DNA from: Hyphomicrobiales bacterium
GTDB taxonomy: Bacteria; Pseudomonadota; Alphaproteobacteria; Rhizobiales; Rhizobiaceae
Direction: 5' to 3'
Assembly: GCA_900472605.1 (NCBI GenBank)
Contig: UCJD01000034.1
Coordinates: forward strand, 1 to 54,916
DNA length: 54,916 bases
The translations under genes and the position numbers were made by a program. The number at the start of each line of letters is the position of its first letter. Position 1 is the stretch's first letter. Shown one piece after another: positions 1 to 8,191 of the stretch. The notes under the pieces are model-generated. The model was not told where the DNA came from. It worked only from the letters and a program-made list of their open reading frames with translations, and made no database searches.

Positions 1-18
1 ATCCTGCCCCCGCAACCA
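1..18 (+). tRNA. Initiator tRNA-fMet, 3' end only (truncated by window start)
   Basis: The first 18 bases read as the 3' side of a T-arm and acceptor stem followed by CCA (ATCCTGCCCCCGCAACCA). This matches what I know of alphaproteobacterial initiator tRNA, whose 3' end reads TTCAAATCCTGCCCCCGCAACCA. A hairpin terminator follows about 30 nt downstream, as expected for a tRNA gene. The body lies outside the window, so the identity rests on this tail alone. Confidence 0.75.
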
Positions 19-46
19 AAATTGACAAGCACTTCCGCTTAATATG

Positions 47-67
47 CCGCCCTTTGGGGCGGATTTT
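47..67 (+). terminator. Rho-independent terminator of the tRNA gene
   Basis: A 6-bp GC stem (CCGCCC / GGGCGG, loop TTTG) is followed directly by ATTTTG. It lies 29 nt after the tRNA CCA end and is the natural terminator of that gene. Confidence 0.6.
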
Positions 68-637
68 GCGTTTTGGGTCACGAAACGGCGCACCGAGCGC
101 TTGCTCCGACGCCTACCTACCCCCATGTTGGCCTCGCGTTGGCGCGGGTGCTGTGAGCGAGCCTTGGCGTAAGCGCAAGTTCCTGAATCCTTCAGGATGC
201 GGGAAACGGGGATCACGATCATCGCGATCTCACGCTATGACAATGCGGCTTCAGGTAGGTCTTCCGATGACGGCGTGGCGTTGCCCATCTTGGGCATGCC
301 TTTCCAGCGTTCTGACGCTTCGTTTGGCGCGTTGACCGCGCTTTCGCGGCCTCATCCACCTCGAGCGAAGCCTGCTCAAGCTACGCGCGTATACAAGCAT
401 GCACGTGGGGAATCCACCACTTGGGCTGCCCCTTCTAGGACGTCAATTTGCTCGCGCGCGGGAAATCCGCGTCGGGATCATCGAGAAGGCGAGAGAACGT
501 CTTCCTTGCGATATTCAATATCCTGAATAGATCGTTGACTGAATAAGCCCTATGTCATCTTTGAAAATCATGACGTCGACTCCAGACACACCCTTCGCGA
601 TCGTCCCCGCCGACTGGCAAGGCCGTTAACAAATCTG
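68..637. other. Gene-free stretch downstream of the tRNA
   Basis: No recognisable gene lies here. Short open frames exist on both strands but their translations resemble no family I know, are rich in Arg/Ser/Pro and lack ribosome-binding sites. Given the neighbouring gene remnants it is probably decayed island DNA. Confidence 0.45.
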
Positions 638-1321
638 GTGCCGAACAGCAGGGCGATCGACGAACGCCGGGGTGCTGCCGGAGACTCTGCGGAGGCCAAG
701 ATCACCACCCTTCTTCCCGCACAGAAGGTAAGTGCCGGGCAGGCGCTGGCTCAGGCCCAGGTCGAGAAAGACAAAACCACGATCCGCGCTGGCGTGGACG
801 GACGGGTGGAACAGTTCACTCTCCGTGTCGGCGACGTAGTCAACCCGCTGATGCGGTCGGCCGGGGTCCTCATTCCCAACACGCAACGAGAAGCGCTTGT
901 GGTGGGCTTCGGGCAGATCGAGGCTCAAGTTATCAAAGTTGGCATGGCTGCGGAGGCCACTTGCATCTCGAACCCATGGACAGTCATTCCGATGGTCGTG
1001 ACGGGAGTGCAAGACCACATCGCCGCGGGTCAGTTCCGCGGCGGCGAGCTATTGATTGATCCGCAGCAACCCATGTTGCCGGGGACAATCCAGGTCATTG
1101 TTGAGCCAGTTTACAAAGGTGGCCTTGATGGAGTGAGCCCCTGTAATTCCTGCATGGCCAATGCCTACTCGAACCGTCATGACCTTATCGCTTGCGGCCA
1201 AACGGGCACCGTTAAAAGCTTGGTGCTACACCCTATCGACGCGACAGCGGTCGTTAAAGCGATGATCTTGAGGAACAAAGCGCTTCTGCTGCCATTCCAG
1301 GCGCTTCTCTTTAAGGATTGA
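638..1321 (+). pseudogene. HlyD-family membrane fusion protein, 5'-truncated remnant
   Basis: The 227-residue frame carries the C-terminal half of an HlyD/EmrA-type periplasmic adaptor. The part resembling the barrel domain (about residues 40-110) includes AGVDGRVEQFTLRVGDVV. The tail (LPGTIQVIVEP, then about 60 residues ending ALLLPFQALLF) is typical of one rhizobial HlyD subfamily. The N-terminal membrane anchor, first lipoyl half and most of the coiled coil are absent, so only about 60% of the usual 350-380 residues remain. The only start is a GTG without a convincing ribosome-binding site. No partner transporter is adjacent. I read it as a decayed fragment, although expression of a short protein cannot be excluded. 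Confidence 0.65.
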
Positions 1322-1649
1322 TTTTTCATGGTACGAACATGCCGCCAGCGATACTTCCCTGGCGGCATTTATATGCGCATACGCCCCACTGCCATCTCGT
1401 GCATGTCTCTCCCGAATACCCAACGATGAGAGCGATTTGATCAGGCTGCCGTGGAAGGACGGTGACAAGCGTCCAACTGACCTCGTCCGCTGAACAATCG
1501 CGAGATTTCGGTTGGAGCAAACTGCCCCCGCGATGTCACACGTTCGCTTAAGGCCAAGGCGGCCATCCCCCAGTAACGGCTTCGCGCCAAAAGCGGCCAT
1601 CCCAGATTCCGCCGGCGATTGACGCAGGCCTGTCGATCTCCCCGTTCTT
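1322..1649. other. Gene-free stretch between two remnants
   Basis: About 330 bases with only short overlapping open frames on the minus strand, none resembling a known protein. I see no hairpin terminator or promoter that I would defend. It is probably degenerate sequence between the HlyD and MscL remnants. Confidence 0.4.
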
Positions 1650-1966
1650 ATGGCTTTGAACCCAAAACTGGAAGTCGACAGGCCTGACTTTCAGGCTCCG
1701 CTTAAAGTCTGCGGGTGCACCACCCTCGCCGCGGCAAGGGCGCAGGGAGCAGTGGTCGCCTACGGCAACTTCACCACTGTACTGATCAACTTCCTGATAC
1801 TCGCCTGGATCATCTTGCTAATGGTCAAGGGCGTTAACTACCTTCGCCACCAGGTCGAGCATCATGAGAAGACCGGCGCAACGCCGCCCACACCTCACCG
1901 GCAGACGTCCGCCTGCTGACCGAAATCAGAGACTTGCTAGCTCGAAACGACGTCGAACGCCCATAA
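1650..1966 (+). pseudogene. mscL: mscL remnant, frameshifted and lacking its 5' part
   Basis: Residues 32-68 of the first frame (GAVVAYGNFTTVLINFLI, then LMVKGVNYLRHQ) are the second membrane helix of the large-conductance mechanosensitive channel MscL. After roughly position 1880 this frame runs into an unrelated tail. The genuine MscL C-terminal helix (LLTEIRDLLARNDVERP, then stop at 1964-1966) continues in a different frame. The first membrane helix and N-terminus are missing and the loop before helix 2 is scrambled. The gene therefore carries at least one frameshift plus a 5' deletion and cannot encode a channel. Confidence 0.8.
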
Positions 1967-2088
1967 TCGGCCCTGTTTCACGCACGGGCTATTGGGCGAC
2001 GACACGCCGATCCCAAGGTGACTTGCCTGTCGGCGAGTGGACTTCGGGATATGGGTACCGATCGACATATTCAATATGGGAGACGTCA

Positions 2089-2287
2089 GTGGCCAACGGC
2101 ATGGTGAAATTTTTCAATCAGGGTAAGGGTTTCGGCTTCATCACGCCCGACAACGGGGGCTGATGTCTTCGTGCACATATCCGCGGTTCAGGGCGGCGCC
2201 CTACGCGACGGCCAGAACGTCAGCTATGATCTTGGCCAAGATCGCAAGACCGGTAGATCAAGGGCCGAAAACGTCCGTCCTTCCTGA
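2089..2287 (+). pseudogene. CspA-family cold-shock protein gene with one frameshift
   Basis: From the GTG at 2089 the frame reads into MVKFFNQGKGFGFITPDNGG, covering the RNP1 motif (KGFGFI), then stops at 2161. Shifting frame within the G run at 2155-2159 restores ADVFVHISAVQGG, which contains RNP2 (VFVHI). The domain then continues to a stop at 2285-2287. Together the two parts make a nearly full 65-70 residue cold-shock domain with a slightly unusual C-terminus. The break sits in a homopolymer, so a sequencing error is possible, but other remnants nearby make true decay equally plausible. Confidence 0.75.
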
Positions 2288-2453
2288 TTGCAATCAACTG
2301 GTAAAGCGGACGACTGAGCCGGAGGTCAACGGAAGGCAGCAGACTTTCAAAGAGAAAATAGTGAGATTGCTTCAGACGAACCCCGCGGCATAGCCACGGG
2401 GGGGGTGAGTTTCTGAGAGGCAAATGCCCGATAGCAATGGGCGTCACTGGCAA

Positions 2454-3236
2454 TTACATTGCTAGGATCGTCAGCGCACGAAGCTCCTTATCAACGCCGG
2501 AGATCTTACCGACCTCAGTCGCGGCTCCCGTTTCGAGATTGACGGTGTAGAGCGTCTTGCTGGCAGCGAGCCAGGCCGTGTTCTTTCCGTCCTCCGTCGT
2601 CTGGATGTCGAAGGCATAGGCCGCAGGCGTGCCTTGGATGCCGAGCTTTCCGATCGCCTTCAGAGTACCGTCGTTCGGCTTGGTCTGCTGTACAAGCGCA
2701 CCAATCGTCGCGTCGATGTTGTACATCGCTGTTTTTTCCGGCTTGCCATAGGAATTCGTGTAGGCCGCGGCCACGACATTGGGCGTTTCACCCTTGTGCA
2801 TGTCGCCGTCTTCATAGGCCAGCACACCATCGACCGTGACGGCGCCGGTATCGGGATGAACGCGATGGTTCGTCGTGCCGGTCATGTAGCGCAGGCGATC
2901 TGCCATGGGATTGAAGTCGACGATAACGGGCGCTTCGGTCATGGCGAGAGGCTTGTCCATCTTGGCAACCTCGGTCGCGGCACCTGTCTCAAGATTGATG
3001 GAGACGATGACGCTGTCCGGCGTTACGCCGACCACCATCTTGGTGCCAGGACGGAAATCGATGCCAACGAGTTTGTCGATGCCTGAAACATTGACGGTCT
3101 TGGTGACATCAGGCTTGTCGGTGTCGAACATGATCAACGTCTTGTCGCCGACCAGTCCGAGAGCCGGCGCGGCCTGTGCGGCGCTGGCAGCCAGGATCGA
3201 CGCGGAGGCAATCAAGGCTGTCTTAAAGTGCGTCAT
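2454..3236 (-). CDS. Periplasmic DUF4394 domain protein
   Basis: The 260-residue protein starts with a clear Sec signal peptide (KTALIASASILAASAAQAAPA). Repeated beta-propeller-like segments follow, with the phrase NLETGAATEV occurring near residues 86 and 242. This is the pattern of the DUF4394 family, whose biochemical role is not known to me. The chosen ATG follows AGGGAGA; an upstream in-frame start would bury the signal peptide. It is divergent from the ECF sigma factor gene across a 248-bp gap, which suggests, but does not show, that the sigma factor controls it. Confidence 0.8.
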   Translation of the reverse strand: MTHFKTALIASASILAASAAQAAPALGLVGDKTLIMFDTDKPDVTKTVNVSGIDKLVGIDFRPGTKMVVGVTPDSVIVSINLETGAATEVAKMDKPLAMTEAPVIVDFNPMADRLRYMTGTTNHRVHPDTGAVTVDGVLAYEDGDMHKGETPNVVAAAYTNSYGKPEKTAMYNIDATIGALVQQTKPNDGTLKAIGKLGIQGTPAAYAFDIQTTEDGKNTAWLAASKTLYTVNLETGAATEVGKISGVDKELRALTILAM

Positions 3237-3484
3237 GTCTTTTCTCCCTGAGATTCTGTCGTACAGGAAGTGCCGTGAAAGGCCTTCCTGCAGGGATGAC
3301 ACGCGACGAGCCAGTTTGGATGCAGGCGATCAAAAAAAGATTTGCATCTATTTTCCGCAACGGTGTGTAGACGCGTCATGGACACTTTGGAAAAGAACGG
3401 GATATCTGATTGCATCGCGAATGTTGCGCGCCAGGTGGACCCGCCGTGTGGCAATGCCGGGAAGACAGAAACAAGGGAGGCCGG

Positions 3485-4036
3485 ATGCTCGATCCTCAGC
3501 AGATGTTGGCAAGTGCGCTGGGAGGCTGTGCACGCGGCGACAAGTCAGCGCTGCGGCTGATCTTCGATAGCGAGGGTGCGCGATTGCTGGCAGTTGCGCA
3601 GCGAATCCTTCGCCGCCATGACCTTGCCGAGGAGATCGTGCAGGATGCTTTCATCCAGATCTGGCGCAAGGCATCGTCGTACTCACCCGACCGCGGATCC
3701 GCTCGCGGATGGATCTACGCCATCGTCCGGAACCGAGCGCTGAATGCGCTACGGGATGGGCGGAGATGGGAGTTGAGCGATGGCGAAACGCTGGAGCGGC
3801 TTCAGGATGCAGCACAAGACACGCTGCCAACCGATCTCTTCGAGGAACTCGATCGCGAGAGCAACCTTCGCAAGTGCCTGGGTCAACTCGATGAGAAGAA
3901 GCGGATCAGCATCCTGATGGCCTACGTGTCCGGCTATACCCATGGCGAGATAGCTGGCCGGCTGAAGGTGCCGTTGGGAACCGCAAAGGCATGGATCAAG
4001 CGTGGCTTGTCCTCACTTCGAGAGTGCATGTCATGA
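3485..4036 (+). CDS. ECF-type RNA polymerase sigma factor
   Basis: The 183-residue protein has sigma region 2 (LAEEIVQDAFIQIWRKA, then GSARGWIYAIVRNRALN) and region 4 (MAYVSGYTHGEIAGRLKVPL then GTAKAWIKRGL), the standard two-domain plan of extracytoplasmic-function sigma factors of the SigK type. The chosen ATG follows GGGAGG; the longer upstream frame has no such site. The stop overlaps the anti-sigma start by the sequence ATGA, so the two are translationally coupled. The role is probably to respond to an envelope signal sensed by the membrane-bound anti-sigma factor and to transcribe its own operon and perhaps the divergent DUF4394 gene. Confidence 0.92.
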   Translation: MLDPQQMLASALGGCARGDKSALRLIFDSEGARLLAVAQRILRRHDLAEEIVQDAFIQIWRKASSYSPDRGSARGWIYAIVRNRALNALRDGRRWELSDGETLERLQDAAQDTLPTDLFEELDRESNLRKCLGQLDEKKRISILMAYVSGYTHGEIAGRLKVPLGTAKAWIKRGLSSLRECMS

Positions 4037-4743
4037 GCGAAAGCGAACGGACCCCGACAGAGCGCGCGGACGATTATGTCCTTGGGTTGCTCGATGACGC
4101 CGCACTAGGAGATTTCGAAGCCGAAGCGGAAACCAGCAAGGCGCTCCGCGCTGCCATTGCCGCCAGCCGCGACCGATTTCTGGAGCTCGACCTCGCGGGC
4201 CGAACAGAGCCGGTTACCACCGATCTATGGTCGCGGATCGAAGCCTCTCTTGAAGGCGCACAGAATGCGGCGCCTGAGCTAAGCGCAAAACCGACGAACG
4301 CCAACGATAATAGCCTCTCCCGCTGGAAGCGGACCGCGTTTGCGGGCATAGCGGCGGCAGCAGTCCTTGCGGTGGCATTGGGCTATGTGGCTCTTGACCG
4401 CCCGAGGCCGGAGGTTATCGCCGTTCTCGTGGACGACAAGGGGGCGCCTCTCGTTCTTGTCGAGGACTTTGGCCACACGAATGCGCGCATTACGCCGCTC
4501 GGGGACTACACGGCGCCGCCGGACAAATCGATGCAGGTGTGGACATTGCCGAACAAGGAGATGGGCCCGACGTCGCTCGGTCTTCTCGACGCCTGGCGGA
4601 CTGCAACACTCGGCAGCCGCGCGCTGCCCGTGCCGCATGAAGAGCAGCTCTACGAGATTACCTTGGAGCAACCGGGCGGTTCGCCCACTGGCCGGCCGAC
4701 GGGGCCGATCCTCGTCAAAGGGTTTGCCAAAGTGCCGCGCTGA
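4033..4743 (+). CDS. Membrane anti-sigma factor, RskA-like
   Basis: The 236-residue protein begins with a cytoplasmic anti-sigma domain (ADDYVLGLLDDAALGDFEAE near residues 10-30). One membrane helix lies at about residues 105-125 (GIAAAAVLAVALGYVAL). The periplasmic RskA-type domain that follows contains MQVWTLPNKE and YEITLEQPGGSPTGRPTGPI, which are typical of the family. It would hold the upstream sigma factor inactive at the membrane until regulated proteolysis. The start is fixed by the 4-base overlap with the sigma factor gene. The gene ends the two-gene operon; the next gene is on the other strand. Confidence 0.9.
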   Translation: MSESERTPTERADDYVLGLLDDAALGDFEAEAETSKALRAAIAASRDRFLELDLAGRTEPVTTDLWSRIEASLEGAQNAAPELSAKPTNANDNSLSRWKRTAFAGIAAAAVLAVALGYVALDRPRPEVIAVLVDDKGAPLVLVEDFGHTNARITPLGDYTAPPDKSMQVWTLPNKEMGPTSLGLLDAWRTATLGSRALPVPHEEQLYEITLEQPGGSPTGRPTGPILVKGFAKVPR

Positions 4744-4857
4744 CGGCTGTCGACACCGCACGAAAAAGCAGCGCTCCGCAGAACGATGCAATCTCGTGAC
4801 AAGCATTATCGAAAATCGGGCCCAGGCGAACACGACCGTCCGGACCCGATTCAGCAA

Positions 4858-5130
4858 TTACATATTGCCAATGCTCTTCATGGCGTTGTCCATGTGCATC
4901 TTGCAGTCGTCCATCTTCTTGGCCTTCATGGAATCATGGGCCATCATCATTTCCTTGGACGCCATCTCCTTCTTTTCCTTCATCATCGGATCCTTCATGC
5001 CGTCGACCTGCGCCTGCATCTTCATCATCGATGCATCGTCGCATTTCGCCATCATCATCGTCTCCGCCGCGAGAACCGGCATTGCCGATATCGACGCCAG
5101 AACGATGGCAGCCAAAGTGCACTTCAACAT
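4858..5130 (-). CDS. Methionine-rich small periplasmic protein
   Basis: The 90-residue protein has a signal peptide (LAAIVLASISAMPVLAAE). The predicted mature chain of about 68 residues contains 19 Met, many Lys and Asp, and two Cys, with clusters MMMAKC and EMMMAHD. Met-rich periplasmic chains often bind Cu(I) or serve as oxidation sinks, but the function here is inference. The ATG follows a GGAG site. It is the third gene of a minus-strand run behind a cytochrome b and a molybdopterin oxidoreductase, 40 bp after the latter. A methionine sulfoxide or metal link with that redox pair would fit. I do not recognise a named family. Confidence 0.75.
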   Translation of the reverse strand: MLKCTLAAIVLASISAMPVLAAETMMMAKCDDASMMKMQAQVDGMKDPMMKEKKEMASKEMMMAHDSMKAKKMDDCKMHMDNAMKSIGNM

Positions 5131-5170
5131 GGTCTTCTCCTCCATAAGGGCTTGATTGCCCGAGAGCTCG

Positions 5171-5947
5171 TCAAAGTCCCGCGTACCATTCGTAGCCCCG
5201 ATCCTCCCAGAACCCGCCTTTGCCGCCCCATAGACCTGCAAAGCTGTCCTTGATCTCGATCCGCATCAGGTATTTCGCATGCTTGTAACCAAGATGGCGC
5301 TCGACCCTGAGCCGCAGCGGCGCACCGTGCGCGACCTCGAGGTCCTTGCCGTTCATCTGATAGGCAAGAATGGTTTGTGGGTGGAAAGCATCGATCAGGT
5401 CGATGCTCTCGTAATAGACTCCGCTACCGTCCATCGTCTGTTCGAGCTCATCGGCGCAATGAAAAACGGCGTACCGGGCCTCAGGCTTCAGCCCGACACT
5501 CTGCAACAACGGCCCTAACGGTGTGCCCGTCCATTTGCCAATCGCGCTCCACCCCTCGACGCAGTCATGGCGCGTGATCTGCGTGCGCGACGGAAGACGC
5601 TTCAGGTCCGCAAGCGACAGTTCGACCGGACGGTCGATCAGCCCGTCGATTTTCAGCCGCCAGTCGGCGAAGCCGGTTTCGGTCATCCGCGCATACTCTT
5701 CACTGTCGGGTGCCGTCGAGCCATTCGGCTTGAACGTTGGCGAGATGTCGGCTTCCGAGAATTCCCGTGCCAGCCTGTCCTTGGAAACCAGCAGCCGCTG
5801 ACCACCCATCGTCAGGCGCTCCGCCAGTTCAAGCACGGACTGAACGTTCGAATCCTGGGTCACAGCATCGCAGCCGGTAAGGCCGATGGCGCCGAGGCTT
5901 GCCGCAGAACCAATCAGCAGTCGTCGGCGGGTGATGGAGAAGGTCAT
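5171..5947 (-). CDS. Periplasmic molybdopterin-dependent oxidoreductase (sulfite oxidase/MsrP superfamily)
   Basis: The 258-residue protein starts with ITRRRLLIGSAASLGAIGLTGC, combining a twin-arginine signal with a possible lipobox Cys. The sulfite-oxidase-type molybdopterin fold follows. RHDCVEGWSAIGKWTG supplies the molybdenum-ligand Cys, and APLRLRVERHLGYKHAKYL is the conserved C-terminal block. Short single-domain members of this superfamily act on sulfite, methionine sulfoxide or similar substrates with a membrane cytochrome b partner. The partner is encoded immediately upstream with an ATGA overlap. The start was chosen because it places the Tat signal at the N-terminus. The substrate is unknown. 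Confidence 0.88.
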   Translation of the reverse strand: MTFSITRRRLLIGSAASLGAIGLTGCDAVTQDSNVQSVLELAERLTMGGQRLLVSKDRLAREFSEADISPTFKPNGSTAPDSEEYARMTETGFADWRLKIDGLIDRPVELSLADLKRLPSRTQITRHDCVEGWSAIGKWTGTPLGPLLQSVGLKPEARYAVFHCADELEQTMDGSGVYYESIDLIDAFHPQTILAYQMNGKDLEVAHGAPLRLRVERHLGYKHAKYLMRIEIKDSFAGLWGGKGGFWEDRGYEWYAGL

Positions 5948-6804
5948 TGCTCGCCTCCTTCGGTATAGATCGCATAGCGACCGGTGATCATCGAGCGCAT
6001 GTTGTTCCAGAGGCCGGAGAGGATGACCATGGCGACGTGGACGACCACGAACGCGACGATCGACCATGCGCAGATGAAGTGAATCGACCGCGCCGTCTGA
6101 CGGCCGCCGAAGAGATCGAGCAGGAACGGATAGCCAGCATCAATGGCAGGAGACATGGTCAGCCCCGTTGCCAGCATCATGGGCAGCATGATGAAGATGA
6201 CGATCAGATAGGTGAGCTTCTGCAGGGCGTTGTAATGGCGCGCTTTCTCCCCCTTCGGAAAACGCAGTCGCGCGTGATCGGCGATCTCCTGGCGCAGATG
6301 TCGTGGCGACACCTCCTCGACGCTCGGAGCCAGATCTCGCCGGAAGTGCCCTAGCGCGAAGCCGTAGAGCGTGTAGATCATACCGTTGATGACAAAGAGC
6401 CATGCAAAGAAGAAATGCCAGCGGCGGCCGGTGGCGAGATCCTGGTAGCTGGGGATGGTCGCCCAGGCGGGAAAGCCGCGCTGGGCGGTGTCGTCGCCGG
6501 TGCCCGAGATCCCAAGAATGCCCGTGGTCGTGATGGTGAGATTTCCGATACGCAAGATGCCGCGCATGTCGTCTCCTTCGCTGACCGCGTCGATCGACAA
6601 CCAGGAAGGATCCGCATCGGCACCGTACTGACCCCAGTACAGCGACGGATGTGCATTGAAGATCTGCAGGCCGCTCATCAGCAACAAGCTGAGACAGAGC
6701 ACGTTGATCCAGTGCGTGATGCGGGTCACGACGGAGTGGCGCCGGATGAGCGTCTTTTTGGGAAGCGCAGGCGGTGTTTCGCTGTAGTCGTCGAGGGTCG
6801 CCAT
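5944..6804 (-). CDS. Cytochrome b561-type membrane subunit of the molybdoenzyme
   Basis: The 286-residue integral membrane protein resembles the hydrogenase/thiosulfate reductase/formate dehydrogenase cytochrome b group. HSVVTRITHWINVLCLSLLL near residue 25 supplies a first heme-ligand His pair. Helices follow near residues 130-150, 205-225 and 245-270, the last with IHFICAWSIVAFVVVHVAMV and further His ligands. It would pass electrons between the quinone pool and the periplasmic molybdopterin protein. I chose the ATG about 12 nt after GGGAGA; a TTG four codons earlier is too close to that site. It heads a three-gene minus-strand operon. Confidence 0.88.
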   Translation of the reverse strand: MATLDDYSETPPALPKKTLIRRHSVVTRITHWINVLCLSLLLMSGLQIFNAHPSLYWGQYGADADPSWLSIDAVSEGDDMRGILRIGNLTITTTGILGISGTGDDTAQRGFPAWATIPSYQDLATGRRWHFFFAWLFVINGMIYTLYGFALGHFRRDLAPSVEEVSPRHLRQEIADHARLRFPKGEKARHYNALQKLTYLIVIFIMLPMMLATGLTMSPAIDAGYPFLLDLFGGRQTARSIHFICAWSIVAFVVVHVAMVILSGLWNNMRSMITGRYAIYTEGGEQ

Positions 6805-7142
6805 GATCGTGCTCAATCTCCCGGTTGTGCAGCGTCATGGGTAGCTACGAGGTTCGCGAGGAGTTTGTTACAGAGCAGAGCTCATTATTTTTGAAGCGGG
6901 CCAAGACCTGGAGACAGGTGCGCCCACTGCCAATACTTGCCTCGTGCTTTGACCAATCGAATTGGAAGGCATCAAGGTGATCCAATTAGAGACGCACAAA
7001 GGCCTTGGAGCTCGTCATCTGCGGGCACGGAGCTGTTAGACGATGAGTTGGACCTCGTCACCCGACGCCGGACAGGAGGTGGGCCATATCGTCAGATTGA
7101 CCGCTCTCGTTAACATGGTTCGCGCATCGCGTTTCCCGCTTG
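6805..7142. other. Gene-free gap upstream of the cytochrome operon
   Basis: About 340 bases with no open frame that I recognise. The side nearest 6805 must hold the promoter of the minus-strand cytochrome/molybdoenzyme operon, but no clear -35/-10 pair stands out. Confidence 0.4.
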
Positions 7143-7244
7143 CTAGTGCGCCAGCTTGCCAAGCCAGTCGTAAACCAGCGCGAGGACCAGCAGACTAAGC
7201 GCCAGGACGTCGAGAACGGGGCGAACGATGAACATCGGCCTCAC
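7143..7244 (-). CDS. 33-residue single-helix membrane peptide
   Basis: A tiny frame starting at GTG (7242-7244) overlaps the stop of the cytochrome remnant by four bases (GTGA). It encodes a basic N-terminus, one hydrophobic helix (VLDVLALSLLVLALVYDWL) and a short GKLAH tail. The overlap and near-ideal helix suggest that it was a translationally coupled partner of the cytochrome. It may now be an orphan of a decayed operon. No family is recognised, and an alternative ATG start lies three codons in. Confidence 0.45.
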   Translation of the reverse strand: MRPMFIVRPVLDVLALSLLVLALVYDWLGKLAH

Positions 7245-7429
7245 GGCATGTAGGCTTCCCTGCGGTCGCGGGTGAACATGAAATCGCTGGACGCTTGTCC
7301 TTGATGGCAGGACTCGCAACGGTTCGCTATCGCTGTGCGCCTGACTTGGAAAGCCGTGTCGAACTGCTGGAAGTGCCAGTCGCCGGCCCACTTACCCGTG
7401 TCTCGCCTCTTGTCTAAGGCGACCTTTTG
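7241..7429 (-). pseudogene. C-terminal remnant of a cytochrome P460-like heme protein
   Basis: The frame KWAGDWHFQQFDTAF, then RCESCHQGQASSDFMFTR and stop, matches the C-terminal end of cytochrome P460-family proteins: a Trp/Phe-rich strand, then a CxxCH heme attachment motif, then a DFxFT element. The frame opens just after an in-frame stop (7430-7432) with no start codon. Nothing resembling the preceding domain lies upstream in any frame, so only about 60 of the usual 150-180 residues survive. A small membrane peptide frame overlaps its end. Confidence 0.65.
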
Positions 7430-7507
7430 TCAGCCTAGGACAACGGTTCATCGTCCATTTCGTCCGGTAGCCTCCAAAAAACTATAGTAAGACATCAGAA
7501 CAGCCAA

Positions 7508-7666
7508 ATGAGGATCACTGATAAAATCGGCGAAATCGTTGAGGCGACATTTGGGCTTTCAATCTCCGCTCTTTTCGGCACGATCTCGGCTCATAATCCT
7601 TTGCTTTCGTTCCATGAGCGAAGACAGGTTTTCTTTGCGTTGATCTACAACCTACTAAGGTCCTGA
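7508..7666 (+). CDS. Possible 52-residue protein, unrecognised
   Basis: An ATG-initiated frame of 52 codons encodes MRITDKIGEIVEATFGLSIS, then a mildly hydrophobic stretch, ending FFALIYNLLRS. A TATAGT sequence 20 nt upstream could be a -10 element, but no ribosome-binding site is visible and no family is recognised. It is listed only because it is the sole coherent frame in an otherwise empty 500-bp gap. Confidence 0.2.
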   Translation: MRITDKIGEIVEATFGLSISALFGTISAHNPLLSFHERRQVFFALIYNLLRS

Positions 7667-7969
7667 AAGGTTAAGTTCATCGCTGCGGGAGCTTATTGTT
7701 ATGCATCTGCGGTGAACCTGAATCCAAAGCTGAAATGGAGGCGATGCGCAGTGGCATGCATCACAGAAGGTAATCATAGCCTCGATCTCCGCTCAGCGGT
7801 TTATACACGAGCAGGATGAAAATGACCCTGACTTTATAGGTATTTTTACACCATTCCGGCAATCATGTGGGTAGGTGACGACGGGTCGCTGGTGTCGTCA
7901 TAGGCTCACCACATGATGCCCGCTTTAGCGTAGGCGGAAATTATGGACGCTAGACTGGATTAGACGGAA
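7667..7969. other. Gene-free stretch before repeat copy A
   Basis: About 300 bases of lower GC content than the flanking genes, with no recognisable gene or RNA. It ends at the first full copy of the 50-bp dispersed repeat. Confidence 0.4.
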
Positions 7970-8019
7970 AATTTACAAGTCTCCACGCCATCAGGCCCCC
8001 GCAACCAAAGCATTCCCAA
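7970..8019 (+). repeat. Dispersed 50-bp repeat, copy A
   Basis: This copy is 45/50 identical to the copy at 22117 and clearly related to that at 36889, all in one orientation. Its left part begins AATTTACAAGTCTCC. The core at 7995-8009 (GCCCCCGCAACCAAA) is identical to bases 6-20 of the window, the 3' end of the initiator tRNA plus two bases. It then ends with TTCCCAA. It lies at the junction between the redox/remnant block and the catabolic block. It could be a recombination (att-like) site or another repeat family; it is not itself a tRNA because no T-arm precedes the core. Confidence 0.8.
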
Positions 8020-8191
8020 GCAACATCATAGCCGGCATGGTCCGCGACGGTCATCGCTGGTACGCGGCCGGTCGGCCGGGGCAACGCTGGGCTTGAGCAT
8101 TTCTCATCGCCAAGCAGAGAAATCGCCATTCGCCAGTTGGCAAGGCGCAAACTAACCTTTGTCCCATCGGTTGAATGGAAGGGTGGACAAG

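Noticed and set aside
4786..5253. His-rich open frame on the plus strand (HHH clusters)
   Set aside because: The His runs are the complement of Met codons (CAT opposite ATG) in the real Met-rich gene on the other strand.
7970..8019. Copies of the repeat as tRNA genes or tRNA fragments
   Set aside because: Only the 13-nt acceptor end plus AA is shared with the tRNA; the T-arm is absent and the preceding 25 bases are unrelated to tRNA.
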